Shown piece by piece: positions 22,616 to 34,159 of a stretch of 64,000 bases of DNA. The DNA comes from Nicotiana tabacum. Its lineage: Eukaryota; Streptophyta; Magnoliopsida; Solanales; Solanaceae. Every line of letters starts with the position of its first letter. Within the stretch, counting starts at the first letter, position 1. A program made the translations under genes and the position numbers. The DNA lies in the NCBI RefSeq assembly GCF_000715075.1, contig NC_134101.1, forward strand, positions 152,135,584-152,199,583. The letters are read 5' to 3'. The notes under the pieces were generated by a model, which saw only the letters and a list, made by a program, of their open reading frames with translations, was not told where the DNA came from and searched no databases.

Positions 22616-23850
22616 TGATCACGCCCAACTATGCCTTCTAAAAGGTAAAGCGGTCGTTGCAAATATAATCTGGTTTTAAGTCCGGAGTCGAATCCTCAGG
22701 GAACTAACCTATCTATTACAACTCTTTGGCAATGCTATTATCAACTCAACCAATTTCTAGATGCAAGATTTTTATTAATCAATCTTGGGTTTTCTTAACT
22801 ACTTCAAATAATATTGAAAATAACAATAAGCTAGATTAAAGATAGTTTAATGGTAAAAAGGTCTAGGGCAGTGATTTCCCCAATTGCTAGTTTAGGTCTT
22901 GCCTCTTTCGCTATAATCTCGCTGTAATACTCTATGAGAATTAAGATCTATGGGTTATATAATTATCTCTCGATCAACTACAATAATTTACTAGAGCATT
23001 CTCTCGAACTACTCTAGCTGACAATATGTGCAGCTCTAAATTATCCCACCAAAGTTCCCACTTTTAAGTTCAAGTAATGAATCTCTTCAATTACCCAAAA
23101 GTGGTGTTGTTCAACAATTGTCTAACCTAATATTCTTTCTCAAGCAATATAAGGTAATTAGACATGATTAATCAAGGGTCCATTCAATTAATCACCATAC
23201 AAAATGTAGTTGAACAATCATATAATAAATCTGACTCGATTATAACAAGTTGAGTCAAAATTCAACCAACCCTAGATAATTGTTTAGCTACTCATAACAA
23301 AATAGAATAAAACTATAAAGTTGTTCATAATGAATAATTGCAAGAATTAAAAGGAGATAGAAAAACTCTAATGTTTGGTTGATCTTCTCACACTTGTTCT
23401 TGCCTCCAAAATAGTCTAAAAACAAGCTTAATTCCGTCTTGGGCGAGCTTCTAAAGTTTATAAGGGTTTGGAACAAGTTTTCCCCAAATTACACTTTGAT
23501 CATCAATTTTCTGGCACTTGAATAGTTCACCACGGTCGCGGCAAGACCGCGGCTCGACCGTGGTGAACGCTGAACATTCTGCCTCGCATAATTGATCTGC
23601 CACGGTTCAACCGCAGCTGCGGTGGATTTCACTCAGTCCATTTTTGCTTCTTTATGCTCGGATACTTCTTGATTGGGTGTTTTATTCACATTATTGACTC
23701 CAAAATACTCCGTAGTGCTTCCTCACTTAGATTATTCCCTGCGAAGCAAAAGAACACCATTTAGAGCATTTTGTTATCAATTTGCCTATAAAACAACAAT
23801 AAAGCATGGTAAAATTAAGGTGTAAATATCATCTATATAGCCTAATATCA
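22616..23850 (-). repeat. Athila B 5' LTR
   Basis: Length 1235 bp. It has the same ends as the partner at 11850-13116 and is followed by TATAC (23851-23855). The GC-rich palindrome block is at 23525-23633. Confidence 0.92.
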
Positions 23851-23855
23851 TATAC
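23851..23855. repeat. Target-site duplication TATAC, right
   Basis: It matches 11845-11849. Removing element B rejoins the antisense gene across this site in frame. Confidence 0.9.
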
Positions 23856-26074
23856 CTATCCATTTACTCTTGGCCCGGTGGAGTTGTCTTCGCCTTCAAT
23901 AGACCTTGTGATCCTCGACTTCTTTGAACGATACTAAGTGACTCTCGGCCAAATTCATCTGTCGTTTTGGCGTATTGTTTATATGATCAGATATTTTGCG
24001 AGCATGATTAAGGGGATGCCTTTTACCCTTGATGACCTAGTCAATCCACGACTCCTCCAAGGGGGCCTGATTAAACTCCGAAGTCGGGCCTCAAAACCCT
24101 TTTTTGCTTGTATTGATGAGATTAGGGACGGAGGGAGGATGAGCCATTTCGTCCGAGTTAGGACCTCTGACCTGATCCCAGTGGAGAAGATGTCGTTCCC
24201 TGAAAGGTGGAACATAAAACGTAAACGGATATGCTAATTAAGTATTTTCTTTCCTTTTAAGACCAATTTCCCTATGAACTGATTTCCTCTACTGATGCAG
24301 CTGACGCGGTGTACCCTAGCATGGTTAGGGATCTCTTGGGCTGGATTCGCCGGCTAGATTTGACTTGCCCATATGTCGATCTTGTGTGGCACGACCTGTC
24401 TAGGGCTTGATAGGAGGCCATGGACCATGGTGAGCCCTTACTTCTATTGTAGTTGAATTTCTTGGAAGAGCTATCATTGATTGGGTCCTCATTCTCTATG
24501 TTTATATTTTGTATCTGCACAGGTCTAAGAGAGGCCTCCTTGATGAGAGAAGCACCGCTTGGGGAAGCAGATGCCCTGAAACCTGATAGAGAGGAGAAAA
24601 GACGAAGGGAATCGTCAACTGAGCCTTTTAAATCCAAGAAGGCAAAAGTGGAAGAACCTAAGGCTGATTCAGCAGCCTTAACTCCAGGAGTGGCGGGGAG
24701 TCCCCGAGCTAAAGGTGAGGAGAAAAATGATTCCTCGGTAGCACTCGAGGGAGGGGAAAACCCTATCGCCCCTTATACTGCTGAGACGGTGGCTTTCAAG
24801 TCAGGACTTGATGCTGTTGTTGTCCTACCTCGGGCTGAAGAGGCCTTTGAGGGTGTATCAGCTAATGTCCTCGAGCCGATCGATGGCCAAAATATTCCTC
24901 GAGCAGAGGTGAATTTGATAGGTGGTCTGGGGGAGCCTAGTTCTGAAGCTCTCCAGAAATAAGTAATGGCCTCGATCGATCTAGTCGGGGCTATTGAAGT
25001 GAGCGATTCCCTCCGATATCGACTTTACCTCCTGGGGAGATGCAAGATGCTCAAAATAAAGAACCTTCCGATGTGGGGGTGCCCATCGGAGATAAAGATG
25101 TGTTTGAAGGGCCTTTGGCTATGCCTAAGAAAAACCCTGAGCTCAACGCCTCACTTATTTTCAATGAGATAGATAGGCTCTGTGAGCAGGTAACCTTTTG
25201 CAAATTCTGCCCGGCGTCCTGCTCTTCATCTTTCTAACTTTATTTCTTTCACGGTTACAGGCCAAGGTGCTTTATAATCAGATTTGTGCCTGGTTTCAAG
25301 TTGAGTTGACTCGCTACGAGGGCGAGCACAGGAAGCTCACCTCGAAAGTTGATGTGCTTGGAGTTCTTTTTACTAGGAAAGAAGAGGAACTTTGTGGCCT
25401 TCGGGACTGTTTAAAGGCGGAGTCCCATGAGAAGACTCATTTTGCTGAGCAGGTTATGTAGTTTCCATTTGCTTTTGTCTAAATGTTTACCTGATTTCAG
25501 CGTTTTAACACCTTTGAGCTGATCTACGCAGTTCGAGAAGAAGGATGTCCTTATGAGGGAGGAGCTCCAAGCCAGAGACTCCGCAATTCTCGAACTCAAA
25601 CGGCACGTGAGTGAGATAGCTTCTGAGAGAGATACCCTTCAGGGGAAGGTGGTCTTAGTCCGGCTTCAACTTCATGATGCGAGGGCGGAGGGCAATAAGT
25701 ATAAAGATCTTCATACCGAGTTAGTTGCTGCGTTATCCAAGATCAAAGCTGAAGCCAAGGCACTTGTGTCCTCGCACAAAGAGGGTGTTGTTGCAAATGC
25801 TCAGGCCAGGGGAGTGCCCGAAGGGACCGAGCTGCAATTGACTCGAGCTATGGAACATGCTCGGTTAGAATCTCGGAGGTGGACTCTCGAGGATATATAT
25901 GCATGCGGCATTGATCTATCTGCTAAGATCGAGAGGGTGAAGACCCTAGAGAAGAGGGATGCGGCCCTGCTAACTTCTAAGAGTAAGTCGATCAGTGGCT
26001 CAGGAGATGATGAGGATGGAGGCGAAATCCCCAAAGGGGAAGAGGCCATTGAAGACCCTGGGGCCGCGGCCTGA
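23856..26074 (+). pseudogene. Antisense accessory gene of the Tat element, 3' part, with introns
   Basis: It continues the frame broken at 11849: GPVELSSPSIDLVILDFF, then a TGA, then 23938-24220 (GMPFTLDDLVNPRL; ends ERWNIK). Four GT-AG introns can be read: 24221-24300, 24430-24522, 25190-25260 and 25453-25531, all 70-95 bp and joining frames sensibly. The second exon ends with TGA TAG at 24407-24412 where an Arg-Trp pair would fit. The third exon (24523-25189) is basic then acidic, with a TAA at 24960 and one frame change before 25040. The last exons (25261-25452, 25532-26074) are heptad-rich (EELQARDSAILELKRHVSEI) and end in an acidic tail. Domain plan: globular transposon-type domain, disordered linker, coiled coil. 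Confidence 0.65.
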
Positions 26075-26469
26075 GCCGTTAGGGGCACAACCTCCAAGGG
26101 ATCGTCAAATGCATAGACCCGGTGGTAGGTTAGGGTTTTATTTGTTATCTCCCTTGTAAGTGCCTTATAGGCCTTATGAATGTACCCTTGTGAGCAATAT
26201 ATATAAATCGCCTTTTGTTTCTCATTATTTCCTGTTTTTCCTTTGCTTTGACAATTGGTCCGAAAATTTGGACCTTAGATTAAACCCTTGGGTTCTTGCC
26301 ACTACTAGGCAATTTGTGATGGTCGAAAGTTGACCATTTGGGACTTAGTCCCCGAGTCAGGCTCTTGACTCGAGTTTATCGACCTTTAGGTCAAGAAATT
26401 GGCCCTGAAATTATTTGGGCCAGCCATTGGGTTGGTGTGACTTCTAGTCAGCCTTGAGGCTCTTTTGAG

Positions 26470-26745
26470 CTAGCGACAATGGCTCTTACGCATAGGGTTG
26501 GTATGACCCTTAATTTAAGCGGTGATAGTGGCTCTTACGCATTGGTTCGATATGATCTTTTAATTTAAGTTGGCGGCAGTGGCTCTTACACGTAGAGTTG
26601 GTACGACCTTTTAATTTAAGCTAGCGGCAGTGGCTCTTATGTGTAGGTTCGGTATGACCTTTTAATTTAAGCTGGCGGTAGTGGCTCTTACGCGTAGGGT
26701 CGATACGACAATGGCTCTTATGCGTAGGGTCGGTACGACCTCTAA
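26470..26745. repeat. About 51-bp tandem repeat, five to six copies
   Basis: GGCTCTTA starts at 26481, 26530, 26581, 26632, 26683 and 26713: spacings 49, 51, 51, 51 and 30. Each unit carries GGCTCTTACGCGTAGGGT then GGTACGACCTTTTAATTTAA, with drift. Confidence 0.9.
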
Positions 26746-27299
26746 TGTACGCTTTATTTTTCCCTCGTTGAAGTTTTTGTGTTCGTCCGACTCTTCAACG
26801 ATTCGGTAAGAACCTCGATTGTGAGCTGTTATGTGATGATAGATGAGCACCTTGGGAGGTTTTGCTTGATTGTTGAATTTTTTCGAAGCCTTTGTGTTGT
26901 TTGGAGCTAATATGATCGAAGCTCTTTGCTTATGCCAACGGTAGCCTGGTTAATCAGTTCTTTTCAAAGTATTTTGATGCAATTTGAAGGCCTGTGATTT
27001 TATGGCGACGGTCGGGCATCTCGGAGTCGTGTTAGTTTGGCTGGTACAGCCTTGTGACCATTGTCATTGTATTTGGCCATAGCCTTTTAGTCCCCAAGTG
27101 AAGTATCTTCGGCGCCTATATCGAGGGTATGCTTTTTTAGGGGTCTTACAAGTTCGAATATATAGCCTTGACTTTAAGATCGAGACTTGCCTTATGTAAG
27201 GTCTCATAAATTTGAGCATGCCTAACTTGAGGCCTTATAGATAGGTTACTTCGTACAAGCATAAATCATGCATGCTTAAGGTCTTACAGATATGGGCAC

Positions 27300-27440
27300 G
27301 CCCGGAGGTCTTATAGCGTTGAAGATGCCTCATAGAGGACTTACATTGTTGATAATGCCTCATGGAGGTCTTACATTGCTGATAATGGCTCATGGAGGTC
27401 TTATATTGTTGACAATGCCTCATAGAGGTCTTACATTTTT
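27300..27440. repeat. 30-bp tandem repeat, five copies
   Basis: GAGGTCTTA (or GAGGACTTA) recurs at about 27305, 27335, 27366, 27396 and 27426, each with CATTGTTGATAATGCCTCAT following. Tandem repeats in this part of Tat/Ogre elements are known and can seed satellite DNA. Confidence 0.9.
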
Positions 27441-28379
27441 GGGCATAGCCACATGGAGGGCTTTCGAGCTCGAGGTTGCCTGCATGGGGTCTTTTGGCCT
27501 CGAGTTTTCAATAGTTCGATGGGGCGGCAGTCCCCGAGACACCGAAAGTTCTTGGCTTTGGAGCCGTTTTTTGATGTTGCATTATTGAGGGATTATGAAC
27601 TCTAAGTTCCCAGCCCGGAGGTCTTACGGCTTCGAACTTTTGATGTCAGACCCTCAGAGTTTGGGAATTTTCTGGCCCTGGGGCTAGTGCTTGTAATAAG
27701 AGCAATCTTTGCTTGGAGCGCAAAGCGTTATGATGGTAAAAGTCAAAATGTATTCCTTGACTACTTGGCATAAGTATTACATAGTGTTCTCCGTTGAGGG
27801 TTCGATTGTCCTACGTGGACACGGTTTTTTCAACTGTTTGGCCCGATATATCATTTTTCTGTTGAGGCCCTCTTCAGCTCGTCTTGATTTCTCCGGGAGA
27901 TGACCTCTCGGGGGGATGCCCCCTGTGTTCGAGGCTGATTAGAGGGAAGCCTTGAATACTTGTTGAGTTCTCCTTAGGTAGCATATGGATACTGCCTCGT
28001 TAAAAACCTTGCCGGTAAAACCCTTCTTGGGATAAAATCCAATCGAAGGAAAAGAGTGCAACGCATGCTTTAAAACCTAAGGTCTTCAATCTGGAAGGTA
28101 CTTCCATTCTTCTAACTAGACGTCTGCACACAGGTTAGTGTAGGGCGTAAATGAAAAGAGAAATGGTTATACCTTAGCAGTTATGGCGCTTCGAGCCTCG
28201 ATATTCTTCAACTGCTTGCTCCAGGGACATGGTATGGTCCTTTGTCCATTCGCTCGGATGTGGCCGAGAGCGTGGTTTACCACTACTACTTCACTGTTTT
28301 TTTATTTTTTTGGTTCCTTTGATGTTAAAGGGATTGATGTCGAAGTCGTAGGATGTTTCGGTGTCTTCCATTGGCCACC

Positions 28380-31300
28380 TCAGTAATAATAGAATTTAAG
28401 GATTGATATGTTGCAATTGCTTAGAAGTTGTTTGCCTTTCATGGTACCAAGCTTATACGACCCTTTACTGATAACTCCGAGGACGTGGTACGGTCCTTCC
28501 CAGCCTGGGCCTAGTTTCCCTTCATTAGGGTTTCGAGTGTTTAGGGTGACTTTCCTTAGGACTAAGTCCCCGACCCTGAAATATCAGAGATTTGTTCTCT
28601 CGTTATAATACCTTTCGATCCTTTGTTTTTGGGTGGCCATTCGGACCAGTGAAGCTTCTCGCTTTTCATATAGTTCGAGGGTTGTAGTCATAGCCTCGTT
28701 GTTTGAGCTCTTGATGGCATGTCAAAATCTAGAACTTGGTTCCCCGACCTCGACCGATATTAATGCCTCGGAGCCATATACCAGAGAGAAAGGCGTTTCT
28801 CCTGTGCTTGATTTTGGAGTTGTTTGATATGCCCATAGCACCTCGGGCAATATTTCTCTCCATTTTCCTTTTGCATTTTCCAACTTCTTTTTCAAGTTTT
28901 GAATGATGGTCTTATTTGTGGACTCGGATTGGTAGTTTGCACATGGGTGGTAAGGTGTTAAGAGGATCCTTTTGATTTTATGATCCTCGAGGAACTTTGT
29001 TACTTTGCTCCCGATGAACTGCTTCCCGTTATCACATGTTATCTCAGAGGGAATCCCGAATCGACACATAATATGGTCCCAGATAAAGTTAATGACTTCT
29101 TTTTCCCTTATCCTCTCGAAGGCCTATTCTTCTACCCATTTTGAGAAGTAGTCAGTCATAAATAAAATAAATCTAACTTTACCAGGTGTTATCGTTAGGA
29201 GTTCGACGATGTCCATCCCCTACTTCATGAACGGCCATGGTGACAAGACTGAATACAGTTGTTCACCAGGTTGGTGAATCATTGGTGCAAACATCTTTGG
29301 CATTTGTCACATTTTCGAACGAATTCTTTGGTGTCCTTCTCCATGTTGTCCCAATAGTAGCCTACTCAGATCACCTTTCGGACTAAGGAGTCGGCACCGG
29401 AGTGATTTCCACAGGTGCCCTTGTGAATTTCTCGGAGCACGTAATCTGTGTTCCCCGGTCCTAGACATACTACTAGGGGCCCATCAAAGGTTCTTCTGTC
29501 TAGAGTCTCATTTTCATCGAGCGAGAACCGGGCTGTTTTGGTTCGCAGGGCCCTCGACTCTTTTGGATTCGCGGGTAGCTTCCCACTTTCTAGATAGTCT
29601 ATATATTTATTTCTCTGATCCCATGTCAGGCTAGTGGAGTTGATCTCGGCATAGCCTTCTTCGATCACTGATTTGGATAGCTAAACAACAGCCCCAGGGA
29701 GTATGTCATCTTTCTCGACAGATTATCCTAGGTTTTCGAGGGCATCGCCTCGCTATTCTGCTCCCGAGGTATGTGGACCAGAGCCCATTATTTGAAGCAG
29801 TGCAATGCGACTTGAATTTTGTCTAAGTATCTTTGCATCCTATCCTCTCGGACCTTGAAGCTCCCATTTACTTGATTTACCACCAGAAGGGAATTACATT
29901 TATCTTCGATTGCTTCCACTCCTAGGTCTTTGGCCAATTCCAGACCTACAATCATAGCCTCATACTCGGCTTCATTGTTAGTCAACATTGCGGTTTTTAT
30001 AGATTGCCTAATCATGCTGCCCGTAGGCGGCTTCATAACTATGCCGAGCCCAGACCCTTTCACGTTCAAGGCACCATCAGTGAACAAGGTCCATACCCCC
30101 GAAGATGTGCCCGTTTTCAACAGGAGTTCTTTCTCTACCTCAGGTACGAGGGCTGGCGTAAAGTCGGCCACAAAATCTGCCAAAATTTGGGACTTGATAG
30201 CCGTTCGGGGTTGATACTCGATATCATACCCCCCGAGCTCGATGGTCCATTTGGCCAGTCGGCCCAACAATTCGGGCTTATGCAATATGCTTCGAAGAGG
30301 ATATGTCGTTAAAACACAAATACGATGGCATTGAAAATAAGGTTTTAATTTTCGAGATGCGCTTATCAATGCAAGAGATAATTTTACCAAGTGCGGATAC
30401 CTAGTTTCGGCATCTCCCAGGATCCGACTTACATAATAAATAAGGAATTGTGTACCTTATTCTTCTCGAACTAGCACACCACTTATCGCTATCTCGGATA
30501 TGGCCAGGTACAAATATAGTGTTTCACCCTTCTTTAGGGTGTGGAGCAAAGGTTGGCTTGTCAGATATCGCTTCAACTCCTCTAGGGCACATTGGTATTC
30601 CGGAGTCCATTCGAAGCTATTTTTCTTTTTGAGCAAGGAGAAGAAATGATGACTTCTGTCTGATGACCTTGATATGAATCGTCCCAGGGCTGCTATCCGT
30701 CCGGTCAGCCGTTGCACGGCCTTCACATTGTTTACCACCGTGATTTCCTCGATGGCTTTGATTTTGTTGGGGTTGATCTCGATCCCCTTATTTGACACCA
30801 TGAAGCTTAAGAATTTGCACGAACCTACTCCGAAGGTATACTTCTCGGGATTGAGTTGCATGTTGTAGCTTCTGAGGATGTCAAATATTTCCTGCAAATG
30901 AGTCAAATGGTCCTCTGTGCGTACGGACTTAACTAGCATATCGTCAATGTAAACTTCCATGGATTTGCCTATTTGATGCTCGAACATCTTATTAACTCGG
31001 CGTTGGTACGTGGCTCCCGCGTTTTTCAGCCCGAAGGGCATTATATTATAGCAATACGTACCGTACTTCGTGATGAACTAAGTCTTTTCCCTGTCCTCGG
31101 GGTTCATCTGGATTTGATTATACCCCGAGTAGGCATCGAGAAAGGTAAGGATATCGTGGCCAGTTATGGCATCGATCAGGCGGTCGATGTTGGGCAGTGG
31201 GAATGAATCTTTGGGGCACGCCTTATTCAAGTCTTTATAATCTACGCACATTCTTAATTTATTTCCCTTTTTGGGAACTACCGCCATATTAGCTAACCAT

Positions 31301-32290
31301 TCGGGGTATTTTACCTCCCTAATAGACCCTATTTTGAGGAGTTTTGTTACCTCGTCCTTGATGAACGCGTGTTTTACCTCGGATGGAGGTCTCCTCTTTT
31401 GCTTCACTGGTTTGAACTTGGGGTCGACACTTAGTCGATAGGTGGTTATTTCCGGTGGTATCCATGTCATGTCTAAATGGGACCAAGCAAAACAATCGAT
31501 GTTATTAATAAGAAATTGAATGAGTTTTTTCCTGAGTTCAGGGGTTAGTACTGTTCCCAGGTATACCATCCGATCTGGGAGATGCTTGATCAAAACAGCT
31601 TGCTCCAGTTCTTCAATTGTTGACTTTGTTGATTTCAATTCCCAGGCGGGGGGTGAAGAAGTCCTCTTCATCGTCCTCGGAGGTCTGTCTACCAGCTCCT
31701 TCGAGGCGGAGGGTATAGAAGTTGGTACCTCCTCGTGAACTACAAACATCTCCTTTGCCACACGTTGTTCCCCATATACTGTTTTTATACCGTCTTTTGT
31801 TGGAAATTTCATCATCTGATGAAGAGTTGACGGTACTACCCTCATATCGTGTATCCATGGCCTTGCATTGTATCTCATGTCACCCTCAATGACGTGAAAT
31901 TTGGTATTCCGAACTACATCGGACGTGTTGACCGGAAGGATGATCTCATCGTTCGTTGCTTTGTCGGCCATGTTGAAGCCATTGAAGACTCGGGAAGTAG
32001 GTATGATTTGGTTGAGCAGTCCGAGTTGTTCTACTACCTTCGACCTGATTACGTTGGCTGATGATACAAGGTCTAGAAGTCTTCTTCACTGAATGCTAGG
32101 ATGTCCTCTGGCACGAGGCCCCGAATTTGACCTTCTGTTGCAGCGAAAACTTTTGTTTATTTGATCACGGGTCCTCGAGGGACGTCGGTCCCTCTAATGA
32201 TCATATGAATGATGTGCTGAGGTTTTCCAGGCATCTCCCTCTCATCTCCAGTTGTTATGGTGAGCCCGCTATTGTTCCCGTTGGTACTTT
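28380..32290 (-). pseudogene. pol: Tat-lineage protease-RT-RNase H-extra RNase H-integrase
   Basis: Upstream: HIIHMIIRGTDVPRGPVIK, then a small deletion, then protease with LVSSANVIRS (catalytic region damaged) and GDMRYNARPWIHDMR. RT (31971-30457): LRMCVDYKDLNKACPKD, LDAYSGYNQI, a single TAG at 31077-31075, MPFGLKNAGATYQR, and the catalytic VYIDDMLVKS. RNase H remnant: LYLYLAISEIAISGVLVREE. Extra RNase H (about 30110-29800): LFTDGALNVKGSGLGIV, NNEAEYEAMIVGLELA, then KCNSLLVVNQ. Integrase: HKGTCGNH and KCDKCQR (zinc finger), GMDIVEL, EITCDNGKQF and YQSESTNKTI, then a C-terminal basic part ending at TGA 28382-28380. At least three further stops or shifts interrupt it. Confidence 0.85.
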
Positions 32291-32310
32291 CGAGTCTAGT
32301 TTATTTATAT

Positions 32311-32899
32311 AATTAAGTATTGATTGTCATAGAAGCTCTGTGTATATTGTGGGTCGTGTATTTATGTTTAGAGCGTTGGTATTGTATTCATCAAACTATG
32401 TATAATTTTTGAAAAGATTTTGGGCCATTGAGCCGAATGTTTATGATTTAAACTTTGAGGTCTATTTTAACATGCACCATGCATTGTCCCAGTATACAAC
32501 GAGATGAATATTGGTTCATTCAGTCACAAATTTAAAGAATCGTGTGTTGTGTTTGTCCTCCAAAATCAAGGCGTGACACATAACACACGTTATCTAACAA
32601 CAAGATGCATGACTATTTATAAATCAAGAATGCACCGTAAAAGTTAATAACTACTATATTTTTTTTCTTTTTTCTTTTTAGAGAAATACCTAGTTTCAAT
32701 TTGGAGCTAGATGAAAAAGTTGAGACCCAAAATACCTTTTTCGATATCAAGTTCAAAATATTCCTTCTTTTTTTTCAAACAGCAACTGAAGTTGGGCATA
32801 TTCCTATATATTATAATGTTACTTCACTCATGTTTTAACTGAGTTGTTTTTTGATGCTATTTAATCTTTAAAATTCCCGACATAGTTTAATTATTGGTT
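32311..32899. other. Unassigned AT-rich sequence
   Basis: Element-like coding similarity stops near 32290-32310. The rest is AT-rich, without an open frame or recognised repeat. Confidence 0.5.
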
Positions 32900-34149
32900 T
32901 TATGACTAATTGAGTTGTGTGTGATGATTTAACGTGTTTGGAGTGCAAAAATATGAAGAAAAAGTGCTCTAGCTAGAGGAGAGTCGCATCCAACCTAGAA
33001 AAAAATCATATTTTGGGTAACCTTGGCAGTGAAGTCGGACCATAGCATCCGCCTTAGCATCCGCACTTGGGCACAGCAGAGATGGAGGAACAAAGGGTGG
33101 ATGTGAAGAATCCACCCTAGCATGCGAAGCTGAAGAAGAGGAGGATGAGGTGGATGCGAAGCATCTACCCCATCATCAATCCCTGAAGCTGAGTCGGATT
33201 AGGAGTAGGAGAACTTTGGCCCACGACTTTTATACGCAATATATAAGCCAAAAACGCCTCTTTTAGGTCATCTAACATATTGGAAAGCGAGAAAAAGCCA
33301 CGATAAAGCTTGGAAACCACGGAATCCATCTTGAGTTCTTACTTTTTCCTTCTTTTATTGATTTTTATGTATTCTTGGGAATTACTTGAGATTGTTACCA
33401 TGAGCATGTGTGGCTAAGAACCATGTTATTCTGGAGTCGTGGGTGCTACATGAATGTTGACGTTTGAAGTTTAAATTGATGAGTTTGAGTTTATCATATT
33501 GGGTTGTTTATTTAATTCTGCTTTTTAACTATTTTGCCAAGGAGCTAACAGTGAAATACTATCTACGAATCTAGAGTTGAACTCAAAAGTGGGAATTCTA
33601 GATTGCATATAGAATTAAATAGAGCAAGTTCTTGAACCCGGACATCGGGGAACAGATTTGCAATTAGGATAGACATATACCTAATTGCCTTGCTTGGTTG
33701 AAATACAGAAAGTGTAAATGCATTCTTGTTAATCTTAATTCCATAGACATATAAGTATTAAGTTAGCTTGAATAGGCGAGTAAGAACGACAGATTCTTAT
33801 GAGTAATATCAACCCCTGTCAATCAACAATCCAGATAAATCAATTAGTCATTTTAAACCAAGAACGCAACATGATTGTTAGCTAGCCTATGACCCTGGAA
33901 TATCTTGTCCTACTGATTGTTATCCGACATTGCTTAAGTGTTGTGGTTGAATTCTAGTTATTTCATTGCTTGATAGTCCTTAGTAAATTAGTCAGTTACA
34001 CTTTTTGTGAAAATTCTCTTGAATCAATAAGTTAATTGAGTTTGAATCAGTCAAAAGTTAATCATAAGTCTCAATGGAAAAGATACTCTACTCACTACTT
34101 TATTACTTGACGACTACATATACTTGCGTGAGTGTGTTTGGTCGCTACA
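32900..34149 (+). repeat. Degenerate LTR-like relic
   Basis: The right end reads ACTTGCGTGAGTGTGTTTGG TCGCTACA followed by AATTTTTGGC. An LTR ending in CA a few bases before a TTGGC primer-site remnant is what Athila-like and related elements show. No internal region follows, so it would be a solo or truncated LTR. The left boundary is a guess. Confidence 0.4.
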
Positions 34150-34159
34150 AATTTTTGGC

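Larger units (their letters stand above)
11850..23850 (-). mobile_element. Athila-type Ty3/gypsy element B, full length (12,001 bp), degenerate
   Basis: It is bounded by LTRs 11850-13116 and 22616-23850 with TG...CA ends and a perfect TATAC duplication. Read on the minus strand: 5' LTR, tRNA-Asp-type primer site, gag, protease-RT-RNase H-integrase, a GC-rich palindrome array, a third ORF in the envelope position, a long 3' untranslated region, a polypurine tract and the 3' LTR. It carries many stops and shifts. In the first 350 bp or so the two LTRs differ at about 13 sites (near 4 percent, counted by eye), so the insertion is not recent but not ancient. It split the antisense gene of the Tat element. 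Confidence 0.92.
26075..28379 (-). other. Spacer between integrase and antisense gene of the Tat element
   Basis: It is non-coding on both strands apart from short chance frames. It contains two minisatellites, listed separately. Downstream of the antisense gene (26100-26230) a T-rich stretch with AATATATATAAAT might serve for polyadenylation. Confidence 0.6.
11038..32310 (-). mobile_element. Second Tat-lineage Ty3/gypsy element, truncated, with antisense accessory gene and nested Athila
   Basis: On the minus strand: end of the gag/protease junction and protease (about 32290-31780), reverse transcriptase, RNase H, an extra RNase H (about 30110-29800), integrase to 28380, a repeat-rich spacer, an accessory gene on the opposite strand (26074-11533), then untranslated sequence and a polypurine tract at 11050. 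An extra RNase H domain and an antisense ORF between integrase and 3' LTR are known marks of Tat elements. gag and the 5' LTR are missing beyond about 32310. A 12.0 kb Athila copy occupies 11850-23850. Its protease differs in sequence from that of the Ogre element on the left, so they are different families. Confidence 0.75.

Noticed and set aside
27235..27588. Frames over the 30-bp repeat on both strands
   Set aside because: They are translations of the tandem repeat (MRHYQQCKTS, MPHGGLTLL) with no other support.
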